Shown here piece after piece: positions 30,181 to 38,829 of a DNA stretch of 64,000 bases (its first letter is position 1; the number at the start of each line of letters is the position of its first letter). Position numbers and translations under genes: made by a program. The DNA is from Pseudomonas mosselii (GTDB taxonomy: Bacteria > Pseudomonadota > Gammaproteobacteria > Pseudomonadales > Pseudomonadaceae), in the NCBI RefSeq assembly GCF_003205295.1, contig NZ_QJRP01000008.1, forward strand, positions 124,001 through 188,000, read 5' to 3'. The notes beneath the pieces were generated by a model. The model saw nothing but the letters and a program-made list of their open reading frames with translations. It was not told the origin of the DNA and did not search any database.

Positions 30181-31086
30181 TCAGGACCAGGCGACCTTCA
30201 GCGGCACATAGCTCATCGGTTGTTCACGAAAGGCCAGGTAGTGGCGCAGCACCTGCACTGGCGCCTCGGTATGCGGGTAGTGGCCGATGCCCTGCAGCAC
30301 CACGGTGTCGGGCTCCGGCACCAGTTCACGGTAGCGCTCGACCATGTGCGCGCCGGACAACGGATCCACAGCGCCATTGATGAAGCGCAGCGGCACGCCC
30401 GGGCGTTGCAGCGCCGCGACCCAGCGTTCGCGCTGGGCCCTGCGCTCGGGCAGGAAGCTGATGAGCCGGTGCAGGATGCGCGGGCCGCGATTGGAAGCGA
30501 TCAGGCTCCAGTAGTCGTCCAGGGCGCTTTCGCTGGGGTGGGTGCAGGGGCCGTAGACCTGGGTGACGTTGCGCACCAGGTCGTCGCGCCCGAACGAGCG
30601 CCCGACCAGCCAGCCCAGGCGGCTGAGCAGCAGCTTCTGCACCAGCAGCACACGGCAGCTCTCGGGGAACAGCCCGCTGTTGAGGAATACGCAACTGGCC
30701 ACCTCGAGCCGCTGTTCATGGTGCCTGGCCAGCAGCTCCTGGGCGACACTGCCGCCGTAGTCGTGGGCCAGCAGGTGCACCGGCTGGTCGATGTGCAGGT
30801 GCGCCAGCAACGCCTGCTGCAGGTCGGCCTGCTCGAGCAGGCTGTAGTCGTGGTCCGCGGGCTTGGCCGAGTCGCCGAAGCCGAGCATGTCGCAGGCCAC
30901 CACGCGAAAACGCTGGGTCAGGGGTGCCCACAGGTAGTGCCAATCCCAGCTGGCCGTGGGGAAACCGTGAAGCAATAGCAGGGGCTCTCCTTGCCCTGCC
31001 GTCCAGTAGCGGATGCTCTGGCCCCGGAAGGTGAAACCCTGGCTCCGGGTGCGCCAGACGCACAATGGAATCTCGGCCAGTGGCAT
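30181..31086 (-). CDS. Alpha/beta hydrolase, epoxide-hydrolase/haloalkane-dehalogenase type
   Basis: Cytoplasmic alpha/beta hydrolase (301 aa). The oxyanion motif is LLLLHGFPTASWDWHYL (HGxP) and the nucleophile elbow reads LLAHDYGGSVAQ, with Asp where esterases have Ser; this is the arrangement of epoxide hydrolases and haloalkane dehalogenases. The C-terminal IGHYPHTEAP gives the catalytic His. Substrate unknown. A GTG at 31146 is also in frame; I prefer the ATG at 31086 because similarity starts close to it, but neither has a strong ribosome site. Confidence 0.72.
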   Translation of the reverse strand: MPLAEIPLCVWRTRSQGFTFRGQSIRYWTAGQGEPLLLLHGFPTASWDWHYLWAPLTQRFRVVACDMLGFGDSAKPADHDYSLLEQADLQQALLAHLHIDQPVHLLAHDYGGSVAQELLARHHEQRLEVASCVFLNSGLFPESCRVLLVQKLLLSRLGWLVGRSFGRDDLVRNVTQVYGPCTHPSESALDDYWSLIASNRGPRILHRLISFLPERRAQRERWVAALQRPGVPLRFINGAVDPLSGAHMVERYRELVPEPDTVVLQGIGHYPHTEAPVQVLRHYLAFREQPMSYVPLKVAWS

Positions 31087-31259
31087 CACGGTCGTCCCGG
31101 TGGATAAGTGTCGGAAGAGGGCAAGGCTGCGTTCATTGCATGTCACCTCGGCACATACATGTGCTCTCTATGTCGAGGCTCAGTCTAGAAGCCTATACGA
31201 AGGTGATAAGTCGCCTTGGCAGCCAGCCTGATGACCGTGCGAGTCAGTGGCACGAACGG

Positions 31260-31946
31260 TCAGATCAGCTTCATCAAAAGCGGCGCCGCCAGCAGGTTGA
31301 GCAGCCCGGTCAGGACCATGACCAGGCCGGCCACCGAGCCCTCCTCGCGGCCGACCTCCTGGGCCCGGCTGACGCCCGCGCCATGGGCGCCGACGCCGAA
31401 CAGCGCGCCCCGCGCCAACGGCGTGCGCAGTGGCAGCCAGCGCAGCAGGATGCCGCCGAACATCGCCCCGAGCACGCCGGTGAACATCACGAACACCGCC
31501 GTCAGCTCCGGCACGCCGCCCAGGTCCTGGGCCACCGGCATGGCGAACGGCGTGGTGATCGAGCGCGGCAGCAGCGACAGGCTGACCGCCTCGTCCAGCG
31601 CCAGCAGGTGCGCCAGCGCCCAGGAACTGCTGATCGAGGCCACGCTGCCGGCCAGCATGCCCACCAGCAGCGCCGGCCAGTGGCGCGCCAGCAGTGCCCG
31701 CTGCTGCCAGATCGGCACCGCGAAGGCGACGGTGACCGGGCCCAGCACGCCCATCAGCCAGTGGGTGTTGCGGGCATATTCGGCGTAGGCGGTGTGCAGC
31801 GGCATGGCCACCGCCAGCAGCAGCGCCGGCACCAGGATCAGCGGCGACAGCAGGTAGCGCCCGCTGCGCCGGTACAGCCAGCGGCTGCCCAGGTAGGCGC
31901 CCAGGGTCAGCGCCAGCCAGAACAGCGGCATGGGTTCAAGGCTCAT
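31260..31946 (-). CDS. lrgB: LrgB/CidB-family membrane protein
   Basis: Inner-membrane protein (228 aa), multiple hydrophobic segments. SLLPRSITTPFAMPVAQDLGG is the LrgB-family signature loop. With LrgA/CidA it is thought to modulate murein hydrolase release, or act in export of small metabolites such as pyruvate, in other bacteria. Overlaps lrgA by 11 bases, so translationally coupled; lies after it in the operon. Confidence 0.9.
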   Translation of the reverse strand: MSLEPMPLFWLALTLGAYLGSRWLYRRSGRYLLSPLILVPALLLAVAMPLHTAYAEYARNTHWLMGVLGPVTVAFAVPIWQQRALLARHWPALLVGMLAGSVASISSSWALAHLLALDEAVSLSLLPRSITTPFAMPVAQDLGGVPELTAVFVMFTGVLGAMFGGILLRWLPLRTPLARGALFGVGAHGAGVSRAQEVGREEGSVAGLVMVLTGLLNLLAAPLLMKLI

Positions 31947-32322
31947 GGCGCAACCTCCAGCGGCACACCAGTTCCACGGTCAGCGCGGTAACGACCATAA
32001 CCAGCAGCGTGCTCAGGGCGATCACCAGCAGGATGCGCCAGCCTTCGCTGCGCAGCAGGCTGGCGTAGTCGAGCAGGCTCATCAGCGCCGGGATGAAGAA
32101 CAACAGCATCTCGGCCATCAGCCAGCCGGCGCCCAGTTGCAGGGTGGCCGGCTTGAGCACGCCGGTCGCGAACAGCACCAGCAGCAGCGCCAGGCCCATC
32201 ACCCCGGCGGGGATCGGCCAGGCCAGCCAGGCGGCCAGCTGGCCACCGATCAGGAACAGGGCCAGCAGCACCGTCAGCTCGGCGAGCAGGCGCAGGGTTT
32301 TCTTCAGCAATTCAGGATTCAT
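31936..32322 (-). CDS. lrgA: CidA/LrgA holin-like protein
   Basis: Small four-helix inner-membrane protein (128 aa), holin-like. LFLIGGQLAAWLAWPIPAGV (helix 1-2, the I-P-x-G-V element) and GAGWLMAEMLLFFIPALM are family hallmarks. The frame opens at 32451, but MNPELLKKTLRLLAELTV from the ATG at 32322 is the fitting N-terminus. Partner of lrgB; a LysR gene is divergent, as with cidR/cidABC in Gram-positives. Confidence 0.9.
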   Translation of the reverse strand: MNPELLKKTLRLLAELTVLLALFLIGGQLAAWLAWPIPAGVMGLALLLVLFATGVLKPATLQLGAGWLMAEMLLFFIPALMSLLDYASLLRSEGWRILLVIALSTLLVMVVTALTVELVCRWRLRHEP

Positions 32323-32422
32323 GGCGGGGTTCCTCGACAACGCGCCCATTGTAGAAGTCGCGCACCTAGGCCAGAAGCGAATTGTTAGACTGACAGCCAT
32401 TCCAGAATGGAATCGAGCGATC

Positions 32423-33304
32423 ATGGAATTCAAACAGCTGCGCAGTTTCATCGAGGTCGTTCACAAGGGCGGCTTCACCCAGGCGGCGACCACCCTGCAC
32501 ATCAGCCAGTCGGCGGTGAGCAAGCAGGTCGCCCAGCTGGAACAGGCTATCGGCCAGCCACTGCTGGAGCGCCAGGGCTCACAGTTGCTGCTGACCGCCG
32601 CCGGGCGCATCGTCCTCGAGCGTGGCGAGGCGCTGTTGCGTCAGCGCCAGGAGTTGCAGAGCGAGCTGGACGATCTCAGCCAGATGGCCCGCGGCGAATT
32701 GCGCCTGGGCCTGCCGTTGCTGGGCAGCGACGCGCTGTTCGCCGGACTCTTCGCCGAGTACCGGCGGCGGCATCCGAACATCTCGATCCAGTTGCTCGAA
32801 GGCGGCAGCCGCATGGTCGAGCAGGCGGTGAAGGGTGGCGAACTGGAACTGGGCGGCAGCCTGACGCCGAGCGATCCGGCGTTCGACTATCAACCTTTCT
32901 GCAACGAGCCGCTGGAGGCCCTGCTGCCCGCCGGGCACCCGCTGGCCGGGCACGCCGACGTCGCCCTGGCGCAACTGGCCGACACGCCGTTCCTTCTGTA
33001 CCAACGCAGCTTCGTGTTGAACGATCGGTTGCTCAGTGCCTGCCAGCAGGAGGGCTTCACGCCCAGGGAAGGCGGACGCAGCGGCCAGGCGGACTTTCTC
33101 GCCGCGCTGGTGGCGGCCGGTCAAGGCGTGGTGCTGCTGCCGGCGATCGTCGCGCGGGCGCTGGAGCGGCCCGGGGTGGTGCGCCTGCCGTTGCGGGCGC
33201 CGGAGTACCTGCGCTGGGACATCGCCTTCATCTGGCGGCGCGGGGCTTATCTGTCGCGGGCGGCGCAGGCGTGGCTGGCGTTGTTGCGCGAACAGAACGA
33301 ATGA
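32423..33304 (+). CDS. LysR-family regulator divergent from lrgAB
   Basis: Transcriptional regulator (293 aa): N-terminal winged helix (MEFKQLRSFIEVVHKGGFTQ, ISQSAVSKQVAQLEQAIGQP), then the two-lobed effector domain (about 90-290). Its start is 100 bases from the lrgA start in the opposite direction, so it most likely controls lrgAB, comparable to CidR. ATG at 32423; the frame is open far upstream but without similarity. The inducer is unknown. Confidence 0.88.
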   Translation: MEFKQLRSFIEVVHKGGFTQAATTLHISQSAVSKQVAQLEQAIGQPLLERQGSQLLLTAAGRIVLERGEALLRQRQELQSELDDLSQMARGELRLGLPLLGSDALFAGLFAEYRRRHPNISIQLLEGGSRMVEQAVKGGELELGGSLTPSDPAFDYQPFCNEPLEALLPAGHPLAGHADVALAQLADTPFLLYQRSFVLNDRLLSACQQEGFTPREGGRSGQADFLAALVAAGQGVVLLPAIVARALERPGVVRLPLRAPEYLRWDIAFIWRRGAYLSRAAQAWLALLREQNE

Positions 33305-33310
33305 CACGAA

Positions 33311-33431
33311 CGTGTAGGAGCGGCCTTGTGTCGCGAAAGGGGCGCGAAGCGGCCCCAGGTTCTGAGCGTCTGCACATAAATTGCTGGGGCCGCGCTGCGG
33401 CCCTTTCGCGACACAAGGCCGCTCCTACACG
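33311..33431. repeat. REP pair, class 1
   Basis: Inverted arms CGTGTAGGAGCGGCCTTGTG at 33311 and complement ending 33431, between the convergent LysR and flavodoxin genes. Confidence 0.92.
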
Positions 33432-33437
33432 GGCGAT

Positions 33438-33893
33438 TTAACCTTTGAGTGCTGCCACAAACTCCGCCAACCACGGCTCGGCATCGGTCTCCGGCGTCAC
33501 GGTCTCGCTGGCATCGAGCCGCAGCATCGGCAATACCTCGTTCACCCCCAGCTCGGCAAACAGCTCGCGCATCTGCTCGCCGCCGCCGCAGTAGGTATCG
33601 CCATAGCTCGAGTCGCCCAGGCCGATCACCGCCCCAGGCAGCCCCCGCCAGGCCGCCGGCAGCACGTCACGAATGGTGCTGTACAGCGGCATCAGGCTGT
33701 CGGGCAGTTCACCCATGCCGGTGGTCGAGGTCACTGCCAACAACGCGTCCGGGGCAAAGCCCTCGATGTCCTGCAGGGTGGCACGGGCGGCGTGCCAGGC
33801 TTCAAGGCCGGCGGCCTTGAGCAGCGACTCGGCGTGACGGGCAACTTCTTCGGCGGTGCCGTATACCGAACCGGAAATAATGGCGACTTTCAT
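33438..33893 (-). CDS. Flavodoxin (MioC-like)
   Basis: FMN electron carrier (151 aa). The phosphate-binding loop is SGSVYGTAEEVARHAE at residues 8-23, followed by TSTTGMGELPDS and GLGDSSYGDTYCGGGEQM, the flavin-ring loops of the MioC/short-chain flavodoxin group. The ATG at 33893 begins MKVAIISGS; the frame open to 33938 is not supported. Electron partner unknown. Confidence 0.88.
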   Translation of the reverse strand: MKVAIISGSVYGTAEEVARHAESLLKAAGLEAWHAARATLQDIEGFAPDALLAVTSTTGMGELPDSLMPLYSTIRDVLPAAWRGLPGAVIGLGDSSYGDTYCGGGEQMRELFAELGVNEVLPMLRLDASETVTPETDAEPWLAEFVAALKG

Positions 33894-34077
33894 CGGGTGA
33901 GGATTCCGAAACTGAGTGAAAACGTAGGATACTAGCACTCGACAGTGGCAAAAGGCCGCCTACGCCTGAAGTCACACGTTTCAGGATTATCCGACGAATG
34001 ACCGGAACGAAGCGTATTGCCCACTGTCCATCGCCGTGAAGAAATCGCCCTTACCGATCGCCCCTTCGAGTTCGACC

Positions 34078-34701
34078 ATGCAAGCAGACGCCCTACTCTC
34101 CCAGGACGAGCTGGATTTCATCCAGGACATGCAGCATTCGCCCCAGCTGAACCTGGCCGACCCCATGTCGAGCCTGCTGGTCAATGGCGACCGTCGTCTG
34201 AAGGAGCTGCTAACCCGCCTGGTGGCCAACGAGCAGGTGACCCTGCAGGCCAGTTTCAACAACCAGCAGCTGAGCTTCCCCTTGCAACTGGTCGAGGACG
34301 AATTCCACGCCCTGCACCTGCAACTGGGCTCGCCGGACATCTACGAGGACGGCCCGATGCTGCGGCCCTGGCGCCTGTCGCTGGAGCGACCGAGCGCCCT
34401 GCTGGACGATCATGGCCGGGCCTGCGACCTGTGGGTGCGGGATATCTCGTTCAAGGGCGTGCTGCTGGAAGTCCGTGGCCAGCGCGAGGCGCCGTCCCAC
34501 TTCAAGCTGCGCTTCGCCGCCGCGGATATCCCGCCGATCGGCCTGCACGGCGTGCTGCGCCGACGCATCGGTCCGCGCCTGGCTGCCTATGACCTGTCGC
34601 ACAGCCCGGCCGAGGAAATCGAACGCCTGCGCGAGTACATCCTGCAGGCCCACCGCCAGGCCCACCCCGAGCTGCACGCCCAGACCCCCGCCGCGTTCTG
34701 A
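34078..34701 (+). CDS. PilZ-domain protein
   Basis: Cytoplasmic protein (207 aa), likely c-di-GMP-binding. N-terminal half resembles the YcgR-N type domain (LLVNGDRRLKELLTRLVA, then VTLQASFNNQQLSFPLQLVEDE is split strands); the C-terminal half has the D-x-S-x-x-G form of the PilZ motif in WVRDISFKGVLLEVRG. The Arg-rich part of the PilZ binding motif is less obvious, so c-di-GMP binding is inferred. ATG at 34078 with a poor Shine-Dalgarno; a GTG at 34036 is an alternative. Confidence 0.7.
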   Translation: MQADALLSQDELDFIQDMQHSPQLNLADPMSSLLVNGDRRLKELLTRLVANEQVTLQASFNNQQLSFPLQLVEDEFHALHLQLGSPDIYEDGPMLRPWRLSLERPSALLDDHGRACDLWVRDISFKGVLLEVRGQREAPSHFKLRFAAADIPPIGLHGVLRRRIGPRLAAYDLSHSPAEEIERLREYILQAHRQAHPELHAQTPAAF

Positions 34702-34721
34702 GGACCGTCCAGCCGCTGAAA

Positions 34722-34750
34722 CTGACCGGTCATGACTGATCGCGCATAAT
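34722..34750 (+). promoter_or_regulatory. Promoter with an embedded palindrome
   Basis: CTGACC (34722-34727), 17-base spacer, CATAAT (34745-34750). The palindrome TGACCGGTCA (34723-34732) overlaps the -35, a typical repressor position. About 100 bases upstream of the monooxygenase-membrane gene. Confidence 0.5.
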
Positions 34751-34849
34751 CTGCGCCCGATTCTTGCAAGTACGCCTGCGCCGCCCACCACCCCGGGCCG
34801 CATGCCAAGGGGCCGGCTACCCGCCAGCCCCGTCGCCAGGAGATACACG

Positions 34850-35422
34850 ATGTCTACCCCACCCGTCACCTTGATGGTGTCGCGCCGCGCCGCCTGTGGC
34901 CGCTACCAGGACCTGCTGGCCTGGCTGCACGAAGGCGAACAGCTGGCCACCGACTTCCCCGGCTACCTGGGCTCGGGCATCCTCGCGCCGCCGGCCGAGG
35001 GCGATGAATTCCAGATCATCTTCCGCTTCACCGACGAGCAGACCCTGCACGCCTGGGAGCATTCCGCCTCGCGCCGGGCCTGGCTGGAGCGCGGCGACGG
35101 CCTGTTCGAACGCCCCAAGGAGAGGCGTGTAAGCGGCATCGACGACTGGTTCGGCACCAACATGGTGCAAAAACCGCCACGCTGGAAACAGGCCACGGCC
35201 ATCTGGCTGGCGTTCTTCCCGGTCTCGCTGCTGTTCAACCTGGTGTTCGGCCACTGGCTGGCGCCACTCGAACTGTTGCCCCGCGTGCTGTTCAGCACCC
35301 TGGCCCTGACCCCCTTGATGGTGTACCTGTTCATCCCGCTGTCCACCCGTTTGCTGTCCGGCTGGCTGAACGCCGCGCCACGCGCCGCCGCCGACCGCGC
35401 CCAGGGGCTGCGCAGCCGCTGA
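34850..35422 (+). CDS. ABM-domain protein fused to a membrane anchor
   Basis: 190 aa. Residues about 1-100 form an antibiotic-biosynthesis-monooxygenase-like ferredoxin fold (VTLMVSRRAACGRYQDLLAW, FQIIFRFTDEQTLHAWEHS); residues about 115-175 hold two hydrophobic helices (ATAIWLAFFPVSLLFNLVFG and a second). Such fusions are widespread but uncharacterised; catalysis is not shown. The ATG at 34850 has CAGGAGATACACG, a good ribosome site. A promoter with a palindrome precedes it. Confidence 0.78.
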   Translation: MSTPPVTLMVSRRAACGRYQDLLAWLHEGEQLATDFPGYLGSGILAPPAEGDEFQIIFRFTDEQTLHAWEHSASRRAWLERGDGLFERPKERRVSGIDDWFGTNMVQKPPRWKQATAIWLAFFPVSLLFNLVFGHWLAPLELLPRVLFSTLALTPLMVYLFIPLSTRLLSGWLNAAPRAAADRAQGLRSR

Positions 35423-35498
35423 GGCACGGGCTCGCAAGGCCGCGCAGTTCGGGTATGCTGGGGCATCACGCACGGACAGACGAACAGACCGCCCGCAC

Positions 35499-36191
35499 AT
35501 GAACAGCCCAATCCTCATCACCGGCGCCAGCCAGCGCGTCGGGCTGGCCCTGGCCCTGGAGCTGGCCCAGGCCGGCCATACGGTGGTCAGCGCCAGCCGC
35601 AGCCTGCATGCCCAGGCGGCCCACCCGAACATCCGGCAGTTCCAGGCCGACCTGACCCGCAGTGAAGACCGCCAAGCCCTGATCGACCACCTGCACGACC
35701 ACTACGACGGCCTGCGCGGGATCATCCACAACGCCTCGCTGTGGCTCGACGATGGCCTGGACAACCTCGACACCATGTTCCGCCTGCACGTCGAGGCGCC
35801 CTACCACCTCAACCTGGCCCTCGGCGAGTGGCTGAACAAGGTGGACAAGGCCGATATCATCCACATCTGCGACGAGACCTCCTCACGCGGCAGCAAAAGC
35901 CATATCGGCTACGCCGCGACCAAGGCCGCGCTGCAGAACATGGTGCTGTCGTTCGCCGAAAAATACGCGCCCAAGGTGCGGGTCAACGGTATCCTGCCGG
36001 GCCTGTTGATCCTCAAGGAAGGCGGCGACGAGCAGTACCGCCAGCAGACCCTGAAAAAGGCCCTGCTCGAATTCGAACCCGGCGCCCGCCCGCTGATCGA
36101 CGCCGTGCTGTTCCTGCTCGAAAGCCAGTACAGCACCGGCAGCCAGGTGGTCATCAACGGTGGCCGCCATCTGAAGAACCGCATGACCTGA
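35499..36191 (+). CDS. folM: Dihydromonapterin reductase FolM
   Basis: NADPH-dependent SDR (230 aa) reducing dihydromonapterin (and dihydrofolate weakly). The N-terminal ITGASQRVGLALALELAQ carries the nucleotide-binding motif with Arg typical of pteridine reductases; HNASLWLDDG replaces the NNAG motif, and YAATKAALQNM supplies Tyr and Lys. In Pseudomonas tetrahydromonapterin is the cofactor of phenylalanine hydroxylase. Starts a three-gene run with the DUF1244 gene 13 bases on. Confidence 0.88.
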   Translation: MNSPILITGASQRVGLALALELAQAGHTVVSASRSLHAQAAHPNIRQFQADLTRSEDRQALIDHLHDHYDGLRGIIHNASLWLDDGLDNLDTMFRLHVEAPYHLNLALGEWLNKVDKADIIHICDETSSRGSKSHIGYAATKAALQNMVLSFAEKYAPKVRVNGILPGLLILKEGGDEQYRQQTLKKALLEFEPGARPLIDAVLFLLESQYSTGSQVVINGGRHLKNRMT

Positions 36192-36204
36192 AGAGACACC
36201 GCCC

Positions 36205-36501
36205 ATGACCCCGCAACAACAGCTCGAACTCGAAGCCGCCGCGTTCCGGCGCCTGGTCGACCATCTGCAGAAACGCACCGACGTGCAGAACATCGACCTG
36301 ATGAACCTCTCCGGCTTCTGCCGCAACTGCCTGTCGAAATGGCTCAAGGCCGCCGCCGACGATCGCCAGATCGAGCTGAGCCTGGACGATGCCCGCGAGC
36401 AGGTGTACGGCATGCCCTACGCCGAGTGGAAAGCCCAACACCAGAAAGAAGCCAGCGCCGAGCAACAGGCGGCGTTCGAACAAGGAAAACCTCGTGACTG
36501 A
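36205..36501 (+). CDS. DUF1244 domain-containing protein
   Basis: Small soluble protein (98 aa), DUF1244, conserved in proteobacteria. The core LMNLSGFCRNCLSKWLKAAA contains the invariant Cys pair (CRNC) and YGMPYAEWKAQHQ the second motif. Function unknown. It overlaps hopJ by 8 bases and follows folM closely, so the three are probably one transcript. Confidence 0.85.
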   Translation: MTPQQQLELEAAAFRRLVDHLQKRTDVQNIDLMNLSGFCRNCLSKWLKAAADDRQIELSLDDAREQVYGMPYAEWKAQHQKEASAEQQAAFEQGKPRD

Positions 36502-36835
36502 CCTGAACACCCTGCGCAGCAGCCTCGCCAGCGGCGAACACGTTTTCGCCGACACCCTGGCGTTCATCGCCGCGAACTACAGCTACCAGCCCCAGGCCTT
36601 CGACAACGGCGACGTGCACAACGCCGCCGGGCAGAACGAGGGTTCGTGCAAGACCCTGGGCCTGGCGCTGCTGGAAGGGCTGAGCGATCAGGAAGCGCTG
36701 CTGGCCTTCGGCGAGCACTACCGTAGCGTGGTGGCCACCCCCGAGGGTAGCGACCATGGCAACATCCGTGCGCTGATCAAGCATGGGCTGGCCGGCGTGA
36801 AGTTCACCGCCCAGCCGCTGGCGCGCCTGGCCTGA
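36494..36835 (+). CDS. HopJ-family protein
   Basis: Soluble 113 aa protein with the HopJ signature (FIAANYSYQPQAFDNGDVHN; NEGSCKTLGLALLEGLS). Named after a P. syringae type III effector, but the family is found in many free-living bacteria and algae and no secretion system is encoded here, so an effector role is not implied. The start is GTG at 36494 with AAGGAAA upstream, inside the end of the DUF1244 gene. Confidence 0.85.
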   Translation: MTDLNTLRSSLASGEHVFADTLAFIAANYSYQPQAFDNGDVHNAAGQNEGSCKTLGLALLEGLSDQEALLAFGEHYRSVVATPEGSDHGNIRALIKHGLAGVKFTAQPLARLA

Positions 36836-36866
36836 TAGCGTGTCATGCCCAAGTCCGCTCCGGTTA

Positions 36867-36891
36867 TGTGGGAGCGGGCTTGCCCCGCGAT
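36867..36891. repeat. Solo REP, class 2
   Basis: One arm, TGTGGGAGCGGGCTTGCCCC..., without an inverted partner, right after hopJ and before the convergent hydrolase gene. Confidence 0.85.
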
Positions 36892-36898
36892 GAGGTCC

Positions 36899-37807
36899 TC
36901 AACCGATAACGCGACCCGGCACCTGGCCCTGCAACTGCCCTTCTCGCAGCCATCCCAGCGCTATTGGCCACAAACTTTCACGAAACCGATCGTGAAAGAA
37001 CGCGAAATGCCCGATTTCCTCCACCGAGATATCCACAGGCGCCACCCGCAGGTGCCGACGCTCGGCCTGCCGCAGATACCCCAACAACCGCTCGGTGGCC
37101 GCCACCGTGCCGAACGGATCGTCGGTCAGGCTGACGGCCAGGGTCGCCGCCCGCACCTGTTCGAACGGCACCGCCCCGAGCAGGCGCCCGCTAGGCCGGT
37201 GTTCGTAGCGCGGGGTGCGGGTGCTCCAGTCGTGCACCACACCGGCCGGGGTGTCCTCCAGCCAGCCCAGGCGCTTGCCGGGGAAGTAGCCGAACACCCG
37301 GGTCAACAGCGGCATCAGCACATGCCATTTGCCGAACAGCTGCCAGCGTTGGTCCGCCGCATAGTCGCGCCAGTAGGCGAACTGCGCCCCCACCAGCACC
37401 GCATGGCGCACCTGCCCCGCCGACGGCGCCAGCCCGAGGGCCCAACCGCCGAAACTGTGGCCGACCACATGCACCGACTGGCCGGGATGCTCGGCGGCAG
37501 CCAATTGCAGCATCGCCTCGAAGTCCAGGCGCCCCCAGTCGCTCCAGGACGCCTGGAAGCCGCGCAGCGTGGCCGGGCGCGATTCGCCGATGCCGCGGTA
37601 GTCGTAAGTGAGCACATCGAAGCCCTGCGCAAACAGGTAGTCGGCGAAGCGTGAGTAGTAACGGCAGCGCACCGAGGTGGCGGCGTTGATGATCACCAGC
37701 GCTCGCCCGGGATCGGGCTCGGCGTGGCGCCAGCGGAATCCGCCGAGGCTATAACCATCGGCGGCGACATGACGAAAGGCACAGGCGGGTTGGGTGAGGC
37801 TGCTCAT
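36899..37807 (-). CDS. Alpha/beta hydrolase
   Basis: 302 aa serine hydrolase of the large esterase/lipase group (COG4757-like). The nucleophile elbow is VVGHSFGGWALGL; an earlier YDYRGIGESRPATLRGF segment is typical of this set, and EEIGHFAFFHDRF provides the C-terminal His. Substrate unknown, no signal peptide. The ATG at 37807 has AGGGAG upstream; the frame open to 37936 runs into the repeat, so it is rejected. Confidence 0.82.
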   Translation of the reverse strand: MSSLTQPACAFRHVAADGYSLGGFRWRHAEPDPGRALVIINAATSVRCRYYSRFADYLFAQGFDVLTYDYRGIGESRPATLRGFQASWSDWGRLDFEAMLQLAAAEHPGQSVHVVGHSFGGWALGLAPSAGQVRHAVLVGAQFAYWRDYAADQRWQLFGKWHVLMPLLTRVFGYFPGKRLGWLEDTPAGVVHDWSTRTPRYEHRPSGRLLGAVPFEQVRAATLAVSLTDDPFGTVAATERLLGYLRQAERRHLRVAPVDISVEEIGHFAFFHDRFRESLWPIALGWLREGQLQGQVPGRVIG

Positions 37808-37898
37808 GGCGCGCTCCCTGCGGCGTCGCGCCATGCTGGCGGACGGGCTGTTGTCGTGCGCCCACGCTAGCAAAAAAATCGCTGGCTGTACCGGCCCT

Positions 37899-37973
37899 AT
37901 CGCGGGGCAAGCCCGCTCCCACGCCACCGTGGTCATCTCAAGGCGGCGTGGGAGCGGGCTTGCCCCGCGATAG
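37899..37973. repeat. REP pair, class 2
   Basis: Inverted arms of TATCGCGGGGCAAGCCCGCTC, 37899-37924 and 37948-37973, between two genes in the same orientation; may separate their transcripts. Confidence 0.92.
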
Positions 37974-37975
37974 GT

Positions 37976-38662
37976 TCAGGCAGTCGGCAGGGCCCGCGCC
38001 ACACCCGGCTTGCGCAGCACCGCCAGGCGCGAGCCGTCGTAGCGGGTTTCGCGGAACAGCTTCCAACGGCCGAGCAGGCCGTACACATGCATCACCCGCC
38101 CCTGCTCGTGATAGCCCATGCGCAGGTGCAACTTCATGGCCGGCACGTTGTGGGTCTCCACCACGTCCACCACCTTGTGGCAGCCCTTCTCACGCATGGC
38201 GTTCCACAGCTCGACCTGGGCCGTCACCGACAGCTCGCTGCCAAAATAGGGCCGGGTCATCTCGCCGCCGAATTCGAAGAACTCGCCTGGTTTCACCGGG
38301 AAGGTGCAACCGTAGTAGTGCTTGTCGTAATAGTCGACCACGCTGGCCCAGATGAAGGCCACGGCGTCGCCCTGCTCGTCCAGGTACATGTGCCCGGTGT
38401 GCCCTTCGGCGGCCAGTTCGCGCATGGTCTCGACACGGTCGCCGAAATTCGCGGCGAAGGCGTCGGCGTTGGCAGTGGTGATCTGCACCAGGGTGACCGG
38501 TGTATGGGCCTTGAGGCTGTAGGGAGGCACCGGACTGATCAGGTCGCGTTCCATCCACAACAATTCCCAGTGGAAGAACACGTAACGTTCGAACAAGGTC
38601 TTGAAGGTGCGCTTGAGGCCCTTCTGGCGAATGCGTTCTTGTAGTTTTTGCAGTGCGCCCAT
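37976..38662 (-). CDS. GNAT-family N-acetyltransferase
   Basis: 228 aa. An N-terminal helical region (KLQERIRQKGLKRTFKTLF) precedes a GNAT-like fold: strands in HMYLDEQGDAVAFIWASVVD, and the C-terminal HNVPAMKLHLRMGYHEQGRV, the GNAT motif where N-x-x-A-x-x-L-x-x-x-x-G-Y ends domain B. The acetyl-CoA loop is not classical, so acyl donor and acceptor are unknown. ATG at 38662 with GAGGAGGGAG upstream. Stop lies right at the REP pair. Confidence 0.72.
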   Translation of the reverse strand: MGALQKLQERIRQKGLKRTFKTLFERYVFFHWELLWMERDLISPVPPYSLKAHTPVTLVQITTANADAFAANFGDRVETMRELAAEGHTGHMYLDEQGDAVAFIWASVVDYYDKHYYGCTFPVKPGEFFEFGGEMTRPYFGSELSVTAQVELWNAMREKGCHKVVDVVETHNVPAMKLHLRMGYHEQGRVMHVYGLLGRWKLFRETRYDGSRLAVLRKPGVARALPTA

Positions 38663-38787
38663 TGCTCCCTCCTCGGCCCCGGCGGAATTGCCAGGCCAAT
38701 AGCTGGGGTATAGATCAGGCGCGGGGTGCCCATGGCAAAGGGCCATTGGGTGATTTGTTTCAGAATATTAACAAGTCGTCGGCGGGA

Positions 38788-38818
38788 ACCGCGCAGCCGC
38801 CATCAACGGCTGCGCGGT
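38788..38818. terminator. Hairpin after fabV
   Basis: ACCGCGCAGCCG, a 7-base loop, CGGCTGCGCGGT: perfect 12 bp stem 12 bases after the fabV stop. There is no T-run on the fabV strand, so it is either a rho-dependent end or an RNA-stabilising hairpin. Confidence 0.6.
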
Positions 38819-38829
38819 CAAGGACTTGC

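Noticed and set aside
36494..36835. Type III effector named HopJ
   Set aside because: The family is broadly distributed, no secretion genes are in view, and it sits in a folM-DUF1244 operon; an effector role is not supported.
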